DNA from: Verrucomicrobiaceae bacterium
Lineage (GTDB): Bacteria > Verrucomicrobiota > Verrucomicrobiia > Verrucomicrobiales > Verrucomicrobiaceae
DNA length: 64,000 bases
Assembly (NCBI GenBank): GCA_015075365.1
Contig: JABTUN010000001.1
Span: 930,001-994,000, forward strand
Direction of reading: 5' to 3'
In this document: positions 26,592 through 35,109 of the stretch, in pieces
How the letters are laid out: each line of letters opens with the position of its first letter
How positions within the stretch are numbered: position 1 is the stretch's first letter
Program-made: the position numbers and the translations under genes
Notes under the pieces: generated by a model
What the model was told of the DNA's origin: nothing
What the model saw: the letters and a program-made list of their open reading frames with translations, nothing else
The model's database searches: none

Positions 26592-29315
26592 TCAGCGGAC
26601 GTTTTGCTGAATCTTGGCAGTATCCACGCGGATGGCGGCACCGCGCACGGCCTGGACAGCGCCGGCCTTCACCGCGCCGCTGACCGCCGCGCCTTGGACC
26701 TGCACGCCCTGGGGAGCGGGGGCGGGAGCGCCGCCTTTGCCGGGGCCGAAGCCTTTTTTGCCAAAGCTGAGGCCGCTGCCGCCTTTGCCGCCCTTGTCGT
26801 CGCCGCTGGCGGGGTTGATGGTGCTGCCACGGCGGGCGGCGATGTCCTTCAAATCACGGTCGGTGACGGCGACGCTGTTTTCCTCGCCGGTGGGCGTGGT
26901 GACGCCGCCGCCGCGTTTCATGCCCAGGTTCTTCGCGAAGGCGCTCTGCTCCTCGGCAGTGAGGAGGACGCCGCTGCCGGACTCGGCCTCAGGATTGGGA
27001 CCACCGGCACCGTTGCCGTTTTTGCGCTGGTCGAGGCCTTTGTTTTGGCGGCGCTGCTCGTCACCACCGACGCGACCTTGAGTGGCCTCGGCCAAGCGGC
27101 CTCCACGGCTGCCGCGTTCGGCCGCCTCGGGATTGGGTGTGCCTTCGGTGCTGGCTTCGGCGGTGTCGTCGTTGGTTTCGGCAGTCTCGGCAGGGGTGGA
27201 TTCGGATTCGGTGGTGGTGGAAGGCGTGTCGGTGCTGTTGTCGTCGTCTTTGTCATCATCGTCATTGGTGCTGCCGCCGCTGCCATCCTGGCTCTGGCCC
27301 TGGCTGCTGGTGCTTCCACCGCTGCCGCTGGTCGTGGTGGGGGTGGAGGCATCCGTCACGGTGTGGTGGCGCTCGCCGTCGTCACCTTCCGTGTAGGTGC
27401 CGCTGACGGTCTGGGTGGTGGTGGAGGTGATGTTGCCGTCTGCGTCACGGGTGACGGTGGTGACGGTGCCTGTGAAGGTGCCATCGGAATGGTAGCTGAT
27501 GTCCGCCGCGGTGTTCCCATCCGCAGATTGGTTGTGAACGACATCCGTATCGTTGCCGGGGGTGGAAAGGACGACCTCATTCTGCGGCGTGCTCACGCTG
27601 GCATCTGGATTGGAGGCCACAGGGGCTTCGTTGTTGCCTGCCGTGTCGTTGGTGGCGGAGGGCGTGGCAGCGGCCGGGTTCTGAGCCGAATTGGCGCCGA
27701 GGTTCTGGGTGTCAGCGCCCAATTGGTTTGTCACGCCTGCGGACGTGCCTTCCTGGGCGCTGTTTTGGACGCCGGTGTCCGCCTGCTGGCCGGCGGCGGC
27801 ATTTTGGCCGGCCGTGGCGCTGCCTGCACCGCTGGCCGCGGGAGCGGGTGTGGTCCTCGTGCTGTCGTTTCCTTTTCCGGGGCGGTTGGCGACGGCATCG
27901 GCCACATTCTGCCCCACTTGGGCAGGAGCGGGAGCTTGATTTTCTGGCGCAGGACTCGCGGCGGGTGTGGTGCCAGGGGATGTGGCGGGAGAGCTGCCTG
28001 TGCCGCTGCCCTTGGCGGCGATGCTGCCGGGCTTCACGACACGATTGAGGTCTTTGCCTGGGCGCTTGCCCCCCTGCACCTCGGCGATCACCGTCAGACG
28101 ATAGGCGGCGCTGTTTTTCCCGCCGTTGCGGAGGGCATCCTTCGCCTGCTCGTAGTAGTCGATGGCCTCGCGGTATTTGCCTTTGCGGCGCAACTCATCG
28201 CCTTTGCGCTCCAGATCCTTCACATTGACCTCCGGGGCCTCGCCATACTGGTTGTCCACGCCCTTGTTGGCCACGCTGTCCACAAGGCGGCCCACCGCCT
28301 TGGGGTCCTTCACCTTCCCGCGGGCGATCGCGTCCTTCGCATCGACGACTTCCTTCTCGTCGCCGTTGAGGCCGGTGGTCTGGCTGGCTTCCTCCACTTT
28401 GACCAGGTCTTTGATGCGGCCGCGGGTGACCGCGACCGGCGTGTTGTCGTCCTGGTCCTCGTCCGCCCCGCCTCCAGGTTTCCTGGCACTGTCGAGCAGG
28501 TCTTTGGCACCCACCTGGTCGTTGTAGTAATCGGCGACCAGACGCTCGTCCTTCCGGAACTGATCGCGATCAAAGACACCGTTTTTGAAGTAGGGGTCCT
28601 GGGACTCGTCGTCCGCCTCCTCGCTCTGCTGCTGGCGGCGGTAGGCCGCGCTGATGTCGGAATAGTCCCTGCCCTTCTTGTCCTTCTTTGAGGCGTCATC
28701 GTTCTCCTGGGCGTTTCCGCTGCCGCCCTGCACGGTCGCACGCGTGTCCGGCGGCGGCGCGCTGGTGATGGAGGCCAGGGTGTTGCTGTTGTCTTTGCTG
28801 CTGCTTTTGTCGGAGGTGAAAACAGGCGCGGGCTTTACGGAAACCGGCGCTTTGACGATCACCGGCTGCGCAGGGGCCTTCACCGTGACAGGAGCCTTCA
28901 CAGCGCGCGGGGCCTTGGGCGCGGAAACGACCGCCGGAACCTTGATGGCGGGCACTTTGGGCGTGGCGGGCGCTTTGACGATGCGCGGTGCCACCGGTGT
29001 CTTGATGGCCGGGATCTTCGGCGCGGACGGCGTTTTGACCACCGGGACGCGGACCACCGCCGGAACCTTCGGCACCACCGGAGCCTTAACGACGGGCACT
29101 TTGGGCACGTTCGGGGCTTTCGGCACGACGGGAGTCTTGATCACGGGCGGCTGCGGCGGCACAACGACACGCGGCGGAGCCGCCACGCGCGGCGGCGTGG
29201 CGGCCTTGATGGCGGCTGGGGTCTTCAGATTTGGGATTCCAGCCGCCGGGAGGGCGGTGGTGGCGGCGAAGGCGATCAGGAGGATCGTGGCGGTGAGGCG
29301 GTGGTGGAGTTTCAT
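26592..29315 (-). CDS. Secreted Pro/Val/Lys-repeat protein, large paralogue
   Basis: 907 residues from ATG 29315, fixed by the signal peptide MKLHHRLTATILLIAFAATT before ALPAAGIPNLK. Residues 28-170 form the longest rod of the family, with units such as APNVPKVPVVKAPVVPKVP, TPSAPKIPAIKTP and APVTVKAPAQPVIVKAP. Next comes a charged region with DYSDISAAYRRQQQ and a TPR-like helix pair (ELRRKGKYREAIDYYEQAKDA, split here at its 20-residue core) near residues 380-410, a long Thr/Asn/Gly/Asp-rich low-complexity part and a C-terminal segment with alternating Gly/Ala/Val ending in KIQQNVR. It is a single-gene unit with its own leader (29331-29378). Function unknown; an extended cell-surface or stalk/matrix component is my inference from composition and signal peptide. 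Confidence 0.8.
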   Translation of the reverse strand: MKLHHRLTATILLIAFAATTALPAAGIPNLKTPAAIKAATPPRVAAPPRVVVPPQPPVIKTPVVPKAPNVPKVPVVKAPVVPKVPAVVRVPVVKTPSAPKIPAIKTPVAPRIVKAPATPKVPAIKVPAVVSAPKAPRAVKAPVTVKAPAQPVIVKAPVSVKPAPVFTSDKSSSKDNSNTLASITSAPPPDTRATVQGGSGNAQENDDASKKDKKGRDYSDISAAYRRQQQSEEADDESQDPYFKNGVFDRDQFRKDERLVADYYNDQVGAKDLLDSARKPGGGADEDQDDNTPVAVTRGRIKDLVKVEEASQTTGLNGDEKEVVDAKDAIARGKVKDPKAVGRLVDSVANKGVDNQYGEAPEVNVKDLERKGDELRRKGKYREAIDYYEQAKDALRNGGKNSAAYRLTVIAEVQGGKRPGKDLNRVVKPGSIAAKGSGTGSSPATSPGTTPAASPAPENQAPAPAQVGQNVADAVANRPGKGNDSTRTTPAPAASGAGSATAGQNAAAGQQADTGVQNSAQEGTSAGVTNQLGADTQNLGANSAQNPAAATPSATNDTAGNNEAPVASNPDASVSTPQNEVVLSTPGNDTDVVHNQSADGNTAADISYHSDGTFTGTVTTVTRDADGNITSTTTQTVSGTYTEGDDGERHHTVTDASTPTTTSGSGGSTSSQGQSQDGSGGSTNDDDDKDDDNSTDTPSTTTESESTPAETAETNDDTAEASTEGTPNPEAAERGSRGGRLAEATQGRVGGDEQRRQNKGLDQRKNGNGAGGPNPEAESGSGVLLTAEEQSAFAKNLGMKRGGGVTTPTGEENSVAVTDRDLKDIAARRGSTINPASGDDKGGKGGSGLSFGKKGFGPGKGGAPAPAPQGVQVQGAAVSGAVKAGAVQAVRGAAIRVDTAKIQQNVR

Positions 29316-29330
29316 AAGAGGAACAGTGGG

Positions 29331-29378
29331 TTTCACAGCCCGGATGCACGCCGCCGCCGGAACTTGTGCAAAAAGGCC
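29331..29378 (-). promoter_or_regulatory. Repeated leader element, copy 4 (divergent)
   Basis: Minus strand shows TTTTTGCACAAGTTCCGGC, GTGCATCCGGGC and GTGAAACC, ending 15 bases before ATG 29315. It keeps the GCACAAGTTCC, GCATCC and GAAACC blocks of the other copies but differs between them. It abuts the terminator of the outer-membrane protein gene. Confidence 0.5.
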
Positions 29379-29415
29379 AAAAAAATCCGGCGCGGCCTGT
29401 GAGGCGCGCGCCGGA
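29379..29415 (-). terminator. Rho-independent terminator of the outer-membrane barrel gene
   Basis: Minus strand: TCCGGCGCG, 12-base loop, CGCGCCGGA then a seven-base T run. It begins 28 bases after the stop at 29444 and ends where the next leader element starts. Confidence 0.85.
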
Positions 29416-29443
29416 GCATGAAGAGAGCTGTGTGGAGGCAGGC

Positions 29444-30427
29444 TTACCAGTTGTAGAAGAGCCGCACAAACAGCGTGCCGGTCAGGGCGTCGAAGTTGGA
29501 GCCTTGCAGGTCGGAATCCGAGTCCGTGTAGCTGCCCACGGCGTCCACGGCCAGGAAATCGAGCGGCTGCCAGGAGATCGTGAGCGTGGGCGTCCACGCG
29601 TTGTCACGCCGCACGAGGCCGTCGAACTGCTCGTGGCTGTACTGCACGCTGGGGATGAGGAAGAGGCGCTTCCCCTCGAAGGGAATGAAGGTGAAGCCCA
29701 GGTTGAAATCGTGCTTGTGCTTGTCCGGCACCGGGCCCTGCGGGCTGCCGGAGTCCTGATAGCTGTATTGATAGCTGAAGGTGGGGATGAGCCATGGCAT
29801 CAGGAACCAGGAGAACTCGGTGGCCGCGCCGTAGGTCCAGGTGTCCAGCGTGCGGTCGCCCGTGGAGCGGTTGAAGAGGCGGGAGAACTGCCAGCTAAAG
29901 GGGATCGTCAGGCTCACCTTGTCATTGAAGAGCAGGCGCTCGTAGCTCAGCGCCTGGCGGAAGGTGCTGGTGATGAAGTCATTGGCGGAGTTCTCCGCCT
30001 TTCCATGGATGAACCACGCGTGGTCGTAGCTGTTCGCCAGCTTCCAGTGCTCGTTGAACTGCGCGTCGAACGAGACGCCCACAAACTGCGCGAACTGCGT
30101 GTCCGTGATCTCGTCTTCCTCCGTGTTGAAGATGTTGTCGGAGGCGAAGAACATCGAGTTCGCGCGGAACTGCATCGAGAGAATCTCCCCCAGGCTCTGC
30201 TTCCAGCCGGCCTTTTCCTCCGGTGTCGGCTCCGCGGCCAGGCCCGCCTCCGCGGCGAGGCTGTTCTCCAATTCACGGAACATGCCGTTGCGGTGGAAGC
30301 TGCCGCGCCCGGTGGGGTCCTGGCGGCGGTAGGATTCGATCAGCGACGGACGCGGCGGCACCTGGGCATTCGCGAGGCCCGCGCCGAGCACAGTGACAGT
30401 CAGGAAGAGGAGCAGATACCGGGACAT
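29444..30427 (-). CDS. Outer-membrane beta-barrel protein with N-terminal GSFHRxGM motif
   Basis: 327 residues. Signal peptide MSRYLLLFLTVTVLGAGLANA, then a short segment SLIESYRRQDPTGRGSFHRNG followed by MFRELENS, a motif also found in the small protein at 30466. From about residue 80 the chain alternates polar and hydrophobic residues in aromatic-bordered strands (SYDHAWFIHG, FSYQYSYQDSG, LFLIPSVQYSHEQF) and ends with the aromatic FVRLFYNW, as expected for BAM-inserted barrels. I count roughly 12 strands. No specific porin family is recognised. The gene follows the small protein by 38 bases and ends in a strong terminator. Confidence 0.75.
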   Translation of the reverse strand: MSRYLLLFLTVTVLGAGLANAQVPPRPSLIESYRRQDPTGRGSFHRNGMFRELENSLAAEAGLAAEPTPEEKAGWKQSLGEILSMQFRANSMFFASDNIFNTEEDEITDTQFAQFVGVSFDAQFNEHWKLANSYDHAWFIHGKAENSANDFITSTFRQALSYERLLFNDKVSLTIPFSWQFSRLFNRSTGDRTLDTWTYGAATEFSWFLMPWLIPTFSYQYSYQDSGSPQGPVPDKHKHDFNLGFTFIPFEGKRLFLIPSVQYSHEQFDGLVRRDNAWTPTLTISWQPLDFLAVDAVGSYTDSDSDLQGSNFDALTGTLFVRLFYNW

Positions 30428-30465
30428 AGGCCGCCAGAAGTGGCCGTGATCCGTGAAAAGGCAAT

Positions 30466-30699
30466 TCAGCTTTTCGTCTCCGCCGCCTTTTTCACCTTCG
30501 CGGCGGCCTGCGCGGCCTTCTCCGCGTTGCGCCGCGTGTTCTCCATTTCCCGCAGCATCCCGATCCGGTGAAAGCTGCCCGCGCCGGTGAGATCCATGCG
30601 CCGCTGCGCCTCGATCACCTTTGGCGCCGGCGGCGTGGCCGCGAGGCCGGAGGTGAGGGTGGCGGAGAGCGCGGCGCAGGAGAGGAGCTTCGTGTTCAT
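30466..30699 (-). CDS. Small secreted protein sharing GSFHRxGM motif with its neighbour
   Basis: 77 residues from ATG 30699 (upstream in-frame codons run into the glycosyltransferase stop region and give no signal peptide). Signal peptide MNTKLLSCAALSATLTSGLA. The mature part has VIEAQRRMDLTGAGSFHRIG and MLREMENT, nearly the same as the N-terminal segment of the barrel protein encoded 38 bases downstream, then an Ala/Lys-rich helical tail. It looks like a free copy of the barrel's N-terminal segment, possibly a periplasmic partner. No family recognised. Confidence 0.7.
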   Translation of the reverse strand: MNTKLLSCAALSATLTSGLAATPPAPKVIEAQRRMDLTGAGSFHRIGMLREMENTRRNAEKAAQAAAKVKKAAETKS

Positions 30700-30751
30700 G
30701 GCATCAAGGCGGGTTATTTGCCGCATTGGAGCGTGTTTTAGCGGATTCCGT

Positions 30752-31948
30752 TCAAGATGACAAGCAGCGTGCATAGGCCGCGCGCAGGCATTGCGCGCTC
30801 CTTTCCCAGTTCAGCTCCGTGGTGAGGCGCTGATGGCCGGCGCGGCCCATCTGCGCGCGGCGGGCCGGATCATCGAGCAGGGCGGAAATGGCCTCCGCGA
30901 ACTGTGCGGCGTCGTTTTCCATCACATAGGCCGCGGCCTCGCCGGCGGAGTAGCGGCCCTCCACGGTGCCGAACATCACCATGGGCCGCGCAAAGGCCAT
31001 GTATTCGAGCACCTTGTTCATGGTGCAGCAGTCGTTGTAGGCGTTGATGGGATCACAGGCCACGCCGAGGTCGATGCTGCGCAGCGCGGAGCACAAAAAC
31101 GCGTCGCTCACCAGCCCGGGCATGCTGACGTGCTCCTGGAGGCCGAGTTGATCGCGCTTTTTCACCAGCGCGTCGAATTCCGGCCCGCCGCCCATGAGCA
31201 GGAAGTGGATGTCATGGCGCCGCCGCGTGTGCACGAGGTGATGCGCGGCCTCGAGGAGGTAATCCACGCCGTCGGAGCCGCCCAGGACGCCGATGTAGCC
31301 GACGAGGTGCGCTTTGCCGCGGCGCAGGCTGTCATCAGGCGGCGCGGCGGTGTCGAGGTTCACCGGCGCGGTGCGTACGACAAACACCGCGTCGTCATGC
31401 AGGCGGCCGCGGCGCATGAGCGCGGCGCGCACGCTCTCATTGGTGGCGATGACGACATCCGCGAGGGCGAGCGTGCAGCGCTCCGCGAGGCACACGGCGC
31501 GGTAAAGCAGGCCAAGCGCGCCGAATTTGGCCTCGAACATCTCCGGCCACAGGTCATGTGCGTCGAAGAGGACGCGGGCACCGCCGAGCAGCTTGAAGGG
31601 CAGCGCGACGAGGAAGAGGAGGTCCGGCGGATTGCACAGGTGGATGATGTCGAAGCGGCCGTGGCGGCTCCATGCCTTCAGCGCGCAGACCAGCCCGCCG
31701 ATCAAGGCGGTGGTGTATTCGAGCAGGAATCCGGCGGTCGTTTTGGCCTCCCCGCTGATCCAGTGGCGATAGATCTGGATGCCATCGAGCACCTCCTCCG
31801 CCCGCGTGAAGCCGCGCATGCGCGGGCAGATGACGGTCACGTCATAGCCGGCATCGCGCAGCGTGCAGGCCTCCTGCCACACCCGCCGGTCGAGCGGAAC
31901 GGGCAGGTTTTCGACCAGGATGAGGACTCGGCGGCGCGCGGCGTGCAT
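30752..31948 (-). CDS. Family 4 glycosyltransferase
   Basis: 398 residues, two Rossmann-like halves (GT-B fold). N-terminal acceptor half: RVLILVENLPVPLDRRVWQE, then DIIHLCNPPDLLFLVALPFK and VLFDAHDLWPE. C-terminal nucleotide-sugar half: LVGYIGVLGGSDGVDYLLEA, FLLMGGGPEFDAL, and the donor-binding CTMNKVLEYMAFARPMVMF with the conserved glutamate. The family transfers sugars from nucleotide donors to polysaccharide or lipid-linked acceptors at the inner face of the membrane. It is in a minus-strand run with rseP 52 bases upstream and the small secreted protein 52 bases downstream; no polysaccharide cluster surrounds it, so the acceptor is unknown. Confidence 0.9.
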   Translation of the reverse strand: MHAARRRVLILVENLPVPLDRRVWQEACTLRDAGYDVTVICPRMRGFTRAEEVLDGIQIYRHWISGEAKTTAGFLLEYTTALIGGLVCALKAWSRHGRFDIIHLCNPPDLLFLVALPFKLLGGARVLFDAHDLWPEMFEAKFGALGLLYRAVCLAERCTLALADVVIATNESVRAALMRRGRLHDDAVFVVRTAPVNLDTAAPPDDSLRRGKAHLVGYIGVLGGSDGVDYLLEAAHHLVHTRRRHDIHFLLMGGGPEFDALVKKRDQLGLQEHVSMPGLVSDAFLCSALRSIDLGVACDPINAYNDCCTMNKVLEYMAFARPMVMFGTVEGRYSAGEAAAYVMENDAAQFAEAISALLDDPARRAQMGRAGHQRLTTELNWERSAQCLRAAYARCLSS

Positions 31949-32000
31949 TCAGTGGGCCTACGGAATACACGGAACGGGCGGAAAAGGGAGGGAATTCGCC

Positions 32001-33491
32001 TCAGGGAGCGGCGGCGGAGCGCTTCTCCTTGGGCAGCCATTCGATCTCCAGCGTCTTGCCATCGCTCTTGCCGCCGCCGAAGAAGTCGCCGGTGTCCTTC
32101 AGCGTGACGAAGATGAGGAAGCCGAAGAGGGCGAGCGCGCAGGCGGTTTGAATGTATTCCAGCAGGCGGCCCTGCGGCGGGCGGCGGCGCAGGCTCTCGA
32201 TCGCGGCCATGGTGATGTGCCCGCCGTCGAGCACGGGGAACGGGAGCATGTTGAGGATGGCGAGGTTGATGTTGAAGACGACGCTGAACCAAAGCACGAG
32301 CCGCCAGCCGTCCGGGTGCTGGAAGAGCTTGTAATAGAGCCTGCCGACGCCGACGGGGCCGCTCATGTGCGCGGGGCTGAGGTCGGACTTGGGCGAGAGG
32401 AGCTTCGAGACGAGCGCGCCCATGTGGCGGACGGCATCGCTGATCTGCTCGACGGGCGTGGGGCCGGGCCGGATGGTGGTGCGGCGGCCTTCCACATCCC
32501 ATTCCACGCCGATCATGGGATACTCTTCTTTGAAGATTTCCTTCTGGTTGTTCTTCTCGGGAACGCGCGGCGTGACGGGCAGCGTGAGCTCTTTTCCAGC
32601 ACGCTCAATGCCGAGCTGGATGGTCTTGCCCGGGTTTGCCCGGATGTAGTCGCCCAGGTCGCCGGCGCTACGCAGCACGACGTCGTCCGCGCGCATGACG
32701 AGGTCGTTCGACTTCAGCCCGGCCTCTTCGGCGGGGCTGTTGGGGCCGACAATACCTACGACAGGCGTCATCTGGCCGAGCAGGCCCACATCGCGCAGAT
32801 CAGGTCGCTTGAAGATGGCGCTCCACCAGGAGTTCTTCTCGGCTTTTTCCTCTTCCTTGAGGTCCGGCCAAGCCTTGGGGTCGATGTCAAATTTCATCAC
32901 GCCCTGGCCGGGGCGCTCGATTTCAAAGGGGATGGTGTCGCCCTCGCTGGCGACCATGCTCCAGCGCACGCTGTCCACGAGGCCCTCGAAGCGCTTCACA
33001 GGGTGGCCATCGACGGATCTGACGATGTCACCAGGCAGGATGCCCGCCTTGGCCGCCGGGCTGTCCTTGGCCACATGGCCGACGACGGTGGTGGAGTGCG
33101 CCTCGCTCTGGGGCTTGCCAAACTGCCACACGGCCACGGCAAAGGCACAGGCGAGCAGGAAGCTGAAGAGCGGGCCGGCGAAGGCCACGATGGCCTTGTC
33201 CAGGGGGGAGATGGGCGGGACGTTCTGGTGGTTCACCTCGCCCTCCAGGCCGCCCATGGGTGCCATCTGCGGCAGGGCCACGAAGCCACCGAAGGGGATG
33301 CTGCCCAAGCCGTACTCGACGCCATTGATGGTCTTCCTCCAAAGGGGCTTGCCAAACCAGACGTAGAATTTCTCGATCTTCAGCCCGCGCCAGCGCGCGG
33401 CGAGGAAGTGGCCCCACTCATGCACGACGATCATGAGATTGAAGACGAGGATGACGAGGAGGAGGGTGCCGAGGAAGTTGAGCCAGGCCAT
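32001..33491 (-). CDS. rseP: Site-2 zinc metalloprotease RseP (M50)
   Basis: 496 residues from ATG 33491, chosen because MAWLNFLGTLLLVILVFNLM gives the normal first helix. The zinc site HEWGH starts at residue 24 and the second active-site motif NMLPFPVLDGGH is near residue 425. Two PDZ domains lie between (about 140-210, GILPGDIVRSVDG; about 255-320, GLKSNDLVMRADD), followed by MSGPVGVG. RseP cuts membrane-bound anti-sigma factors and remnant signal peptides within the bilayer. The family is often near dxr, bam or lpx genes; here the neighbours are a glycosyltransferase and a divergent lipoprotein gene. Confidence 0.94.
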   Translation of the reverse strand: MAWLNFLGTLLLVILVFNLMIVVHEWGHFLAARWRGLKIEKFYVWFGKPLWRKTINGVEYGLGSIPFGGFVALPQMAPMGGLEGEVNHQNVPPISPLDKAIVAFAGPLFSFLLACAFAVAVWQFGKPQSEAHSTTVVGHVAKDSPAAKAGILPGDIVRSVDGHPVKRFEGLVDSVRWSMVASEGDTIPFEIERPGQGVMKFDIDPKAWPDLKEEEKAEKNSWWSAIFKRPDLRDVGLLGQMTPVVGIVGPNSPAEEAGLKSNDLVMRADDVVLRSAGDLGDYIRANPGKTIQLGIERAGKELTLPVTPRVPEKNNQKEIFKEEYPMIGVEWDVEGRRTTIRPGPTPVEQISDAVRHMGALVSKLLSPKSDLSPAHMSGPVGVGRLYYKLFQHPDGWRLVLWFSVVFNINLAILNMLPFPVLDGGHITMAAIESLRRRPPQGRLLEYIQTACALALFGFLIFVTLKDTGDFFGGGKSDGKTLEIEWLPKEKRSAAAP

Positions 33492-33610
33492 GGGGGGCGG
33501 GGGAAGGAGCCGGAAAGCTACCACCCCGGCACCTGTGGCGCAAATCGTCACACCATGTTTCGAGTGCCCCGGGCCTCTCCGGGGTAGAACTACCGCCGAA
33601 TCTGGCATAC

Positions 33611-34432
33611 ATGCCACCCTTGACCCATCCCATCGTGATGCCCGCCGCGCTTTTTTTCCTCATCCGCCGCCTGCCTCTGCTGTCCCTGGCCCTGCTGGCG
33701 CCGGCGCTGTCCTCCTGCAAGACCGCCAAGAGCGTGGTGGCCTCCGTGAGTATGACGCCCTCCCCATTCCTCACCCACGGAAAGGATCTGAAGGAGGAAC
33801 GAGAGCGCTCCCCCTTCCTGGGCAACTGGTGGACGCCGGACAAGAAACTGCAGGCCGCCGCGGACAGCAAAACCCAGATCTACATCAGTCCGGTGCGCAT
33901 CGACGCCGTGCGCCCAATGAAGAACTACCTCGCAAAGGTGGAATTCAGCGACAAGCGCCGGCAGGCCAAGCTGGAGGATCTGGCCGAATACGCGCACAAG
34001 CGCTTCGTGAAGGCCTTCAAAGAGGCAAAACACCCGCGCTACGAGGTGGTGGACGCGCCTTCCAAAGACGCCATGACCCTCGACCTGCATATCTTGGAAT
34101 GGGAGCCGAATGCGCTCACGGGCTTCATCGCGCGGGAGACCATCGACCTGCTCACCTTCCCCGCCGTAGGCGATCTGATCTGGAAGCCCGTGCGCGCCTC
34201 CACCGCCATCGAAGGCCGGTTCATCGAGCCGAAGAGCAAGAAGCCGGTCTATGAGTTTGCCGACAAGGAGGAGGCGAAGACCCTCATCATCATCCCGTTG
34301 CAGGAGGCCTATCCCACCGGGCAGGCGCGCTATGCGATCCGGGAGTGGGCCCGGCAACTGGAGCTGGTCCTGCACAAGGAGCCCCACAAGAAACCGAAGG
34401 ATAGCTCGCCGATCCAGCTTTGGGGCTTCTGA
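33611..34432 (+). CDS. DUF3313-like lipoprotein
   Basis: 273 residues from ATG 33611; ATG 33638 is an alternative nine codons on. The signal peptide ends with a lipobox LSSC. The mature domain has ISPVRIDAVRP, LAEYAHKRFVKAFKEA, YEVVDAPSKDAMTLDLHI and a late REWARQLELVL, the alternating layout of the DUF3313/DUF4136-type outer-membrane lipoproteins. The function of these families is unknown. It is divergent from rseP with a 119-base gap containing a small CCCCGG/CCGGGG hairpin near 33567-33584. Confidence 0.6.
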   Translation: MPPLTHPIVMPAALFFLIRRLPLLSLALLAPALSSCKTAKSVVASVSMTPSPFLTHGKDLKEERERSPFLGNWWTPDKKLQAAADSKTQIYISPVRIDAVRPMKNYLAKVEFSDKRRQAKLEDLAEYAHKRFVKAFKEAKHPRYEVVDAPSKDAMTLDLHILEWEPNALTGFIARETIDLLTFPAVGDLIWKPVRASTAIEGRFIEPKSKKPVYEFADKEEAKTLIIIPLQEAYPTGQARYAIREWARQLELVLHKEPHKKPKDSSPIQLWGF

Positions 34433-34437
34433 GGCTG

Positions 34438-34469
34438 AATTTCCACAGCGAGCATGCTGAGTGGAAATT
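34438..34469 (+). terminator. Inverted repeat, possible terminator after the DUF3313-like gene
   Basis: AATTTCCAC and GTGGAAATT are complementary 9-base arms, with a further AGC/GCT pair inside. It begins six bases after the stop at 34432. The stem is AT-rich and the following run is AAG and not U-rich, so it may be a weak terminator or a protein-binding palindrome. Confidence 0.45.
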
Positions 34470-34561
34470 AAGTCGGTAGGCTGGCAGCGCGTGAGAAGGT
34501 TCTTACTTGCCTCTATCGCCGAAATCTGGTGCGATGACACCGGTTTAGCCCTTCGACGACC

Positions 34562-35065
34562 ATGAAAACACTTCTTCCTCGTCTCGCCGCGGTCACCTTG
34601 GCCGTCGGCGCTTGCTTCCTCTCCTCCTGCGCCGCTCCCTATGGCGCGGGCACCTTGGGCCGTGGCGTCAGCCGCGGTACCGCCAGCCCTCCCCTGCTCT
34701 CCGCTGCACTGACGGACGCCACGCAGAACGCCCGGGCCAACAGTTGGCTGTTTCGCAACACGCGCTACGACCCGTGCCATCCAGGCTACCGCTCCTATCG
34801 CAGCACCGGAGTGTCATTCCTGTTCACACGGCACGCACGGCCCTACTACTCCAATTACGGCTGGGGGCGCCCGTATTATGGCTCCACCTGGTACGGCTAC
34901 CCGTACACCTCGCAGTGGCGCTATCCCGGCTACACCCGCTACCACAGCTACGGCAGCCCCTACACGAGCTACGGCTGGCCCATGCGGCACTACGGCGGCT
35001 GGAGCTACATCTACCGCCCGACTTACTGGCCCACCAGCACCTGCTACAACCGTTACTGGTGGTGA
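34562..35065 (+). CDS. Tyrosine-rich lipoprotein
   Basis: 167 residues. The signal peptide carries a clear lipobox (LSSC at residues 20-23). After a polar stretch the C-terminal 90 residues are dominated by Tyr, Gly, Arg, Trp and Ser (NYGWGRPYYGSTWYGYPYTS, YHSYGSPYTSYGWPMRHYGG) and end in RYWW. Such Tyr/Gly-rich low-complexity segments occur in envelope-associated and adhesive proteins, but no family is recognised. The gene has its own 129-base upstream gap and a strong terminator after it, so it is probably a single-gene unit. Confidence 0.72.
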   Translation: MKTLLPRLAAVTLAVGACFLSSCAAPYGAGTLGRGVSRGTASPPLLSAALTDATQNARANSWLFRNTRYDPCHPGYRSYRSTGVSFLFTRHARPYYSNYGWGRPYYGSTWYGYPYTSQWRYPGYTRYHSYGSPYTSYGWPMRHYGGWSYIYRPTYWPTSTCYNRYWW

Positions 35066-35081
35066 GCAGACACAGTTCACG

Positions 35082-35109
35082 AAGGCGGGAGATCACTCCC
35101 GCCTTTTTT
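35082..35109 (+). terminator. Bidirectional terminator overlapping a convergent gene's stop
   Basis: AAGGCGGGA, loop GATCAC, TCCCGCCTT then TTTT. It ends the lipoprotein transcript on the plus strand. The mirror strand also gives a T-run, and the stop codon of the AttH-like gene (35093-35095) lies in the loop, so the stem encodes its last three residues. Confidence 0.9.

Noticed and set aside
26083..26610. Protein-coding genes across the 21-bp repeats on either strand
   Set aside because: Open only because the period is divisible by three; no signal peptide, leader or conserved flanking sequence, and a terminator interrupts the minus reading.
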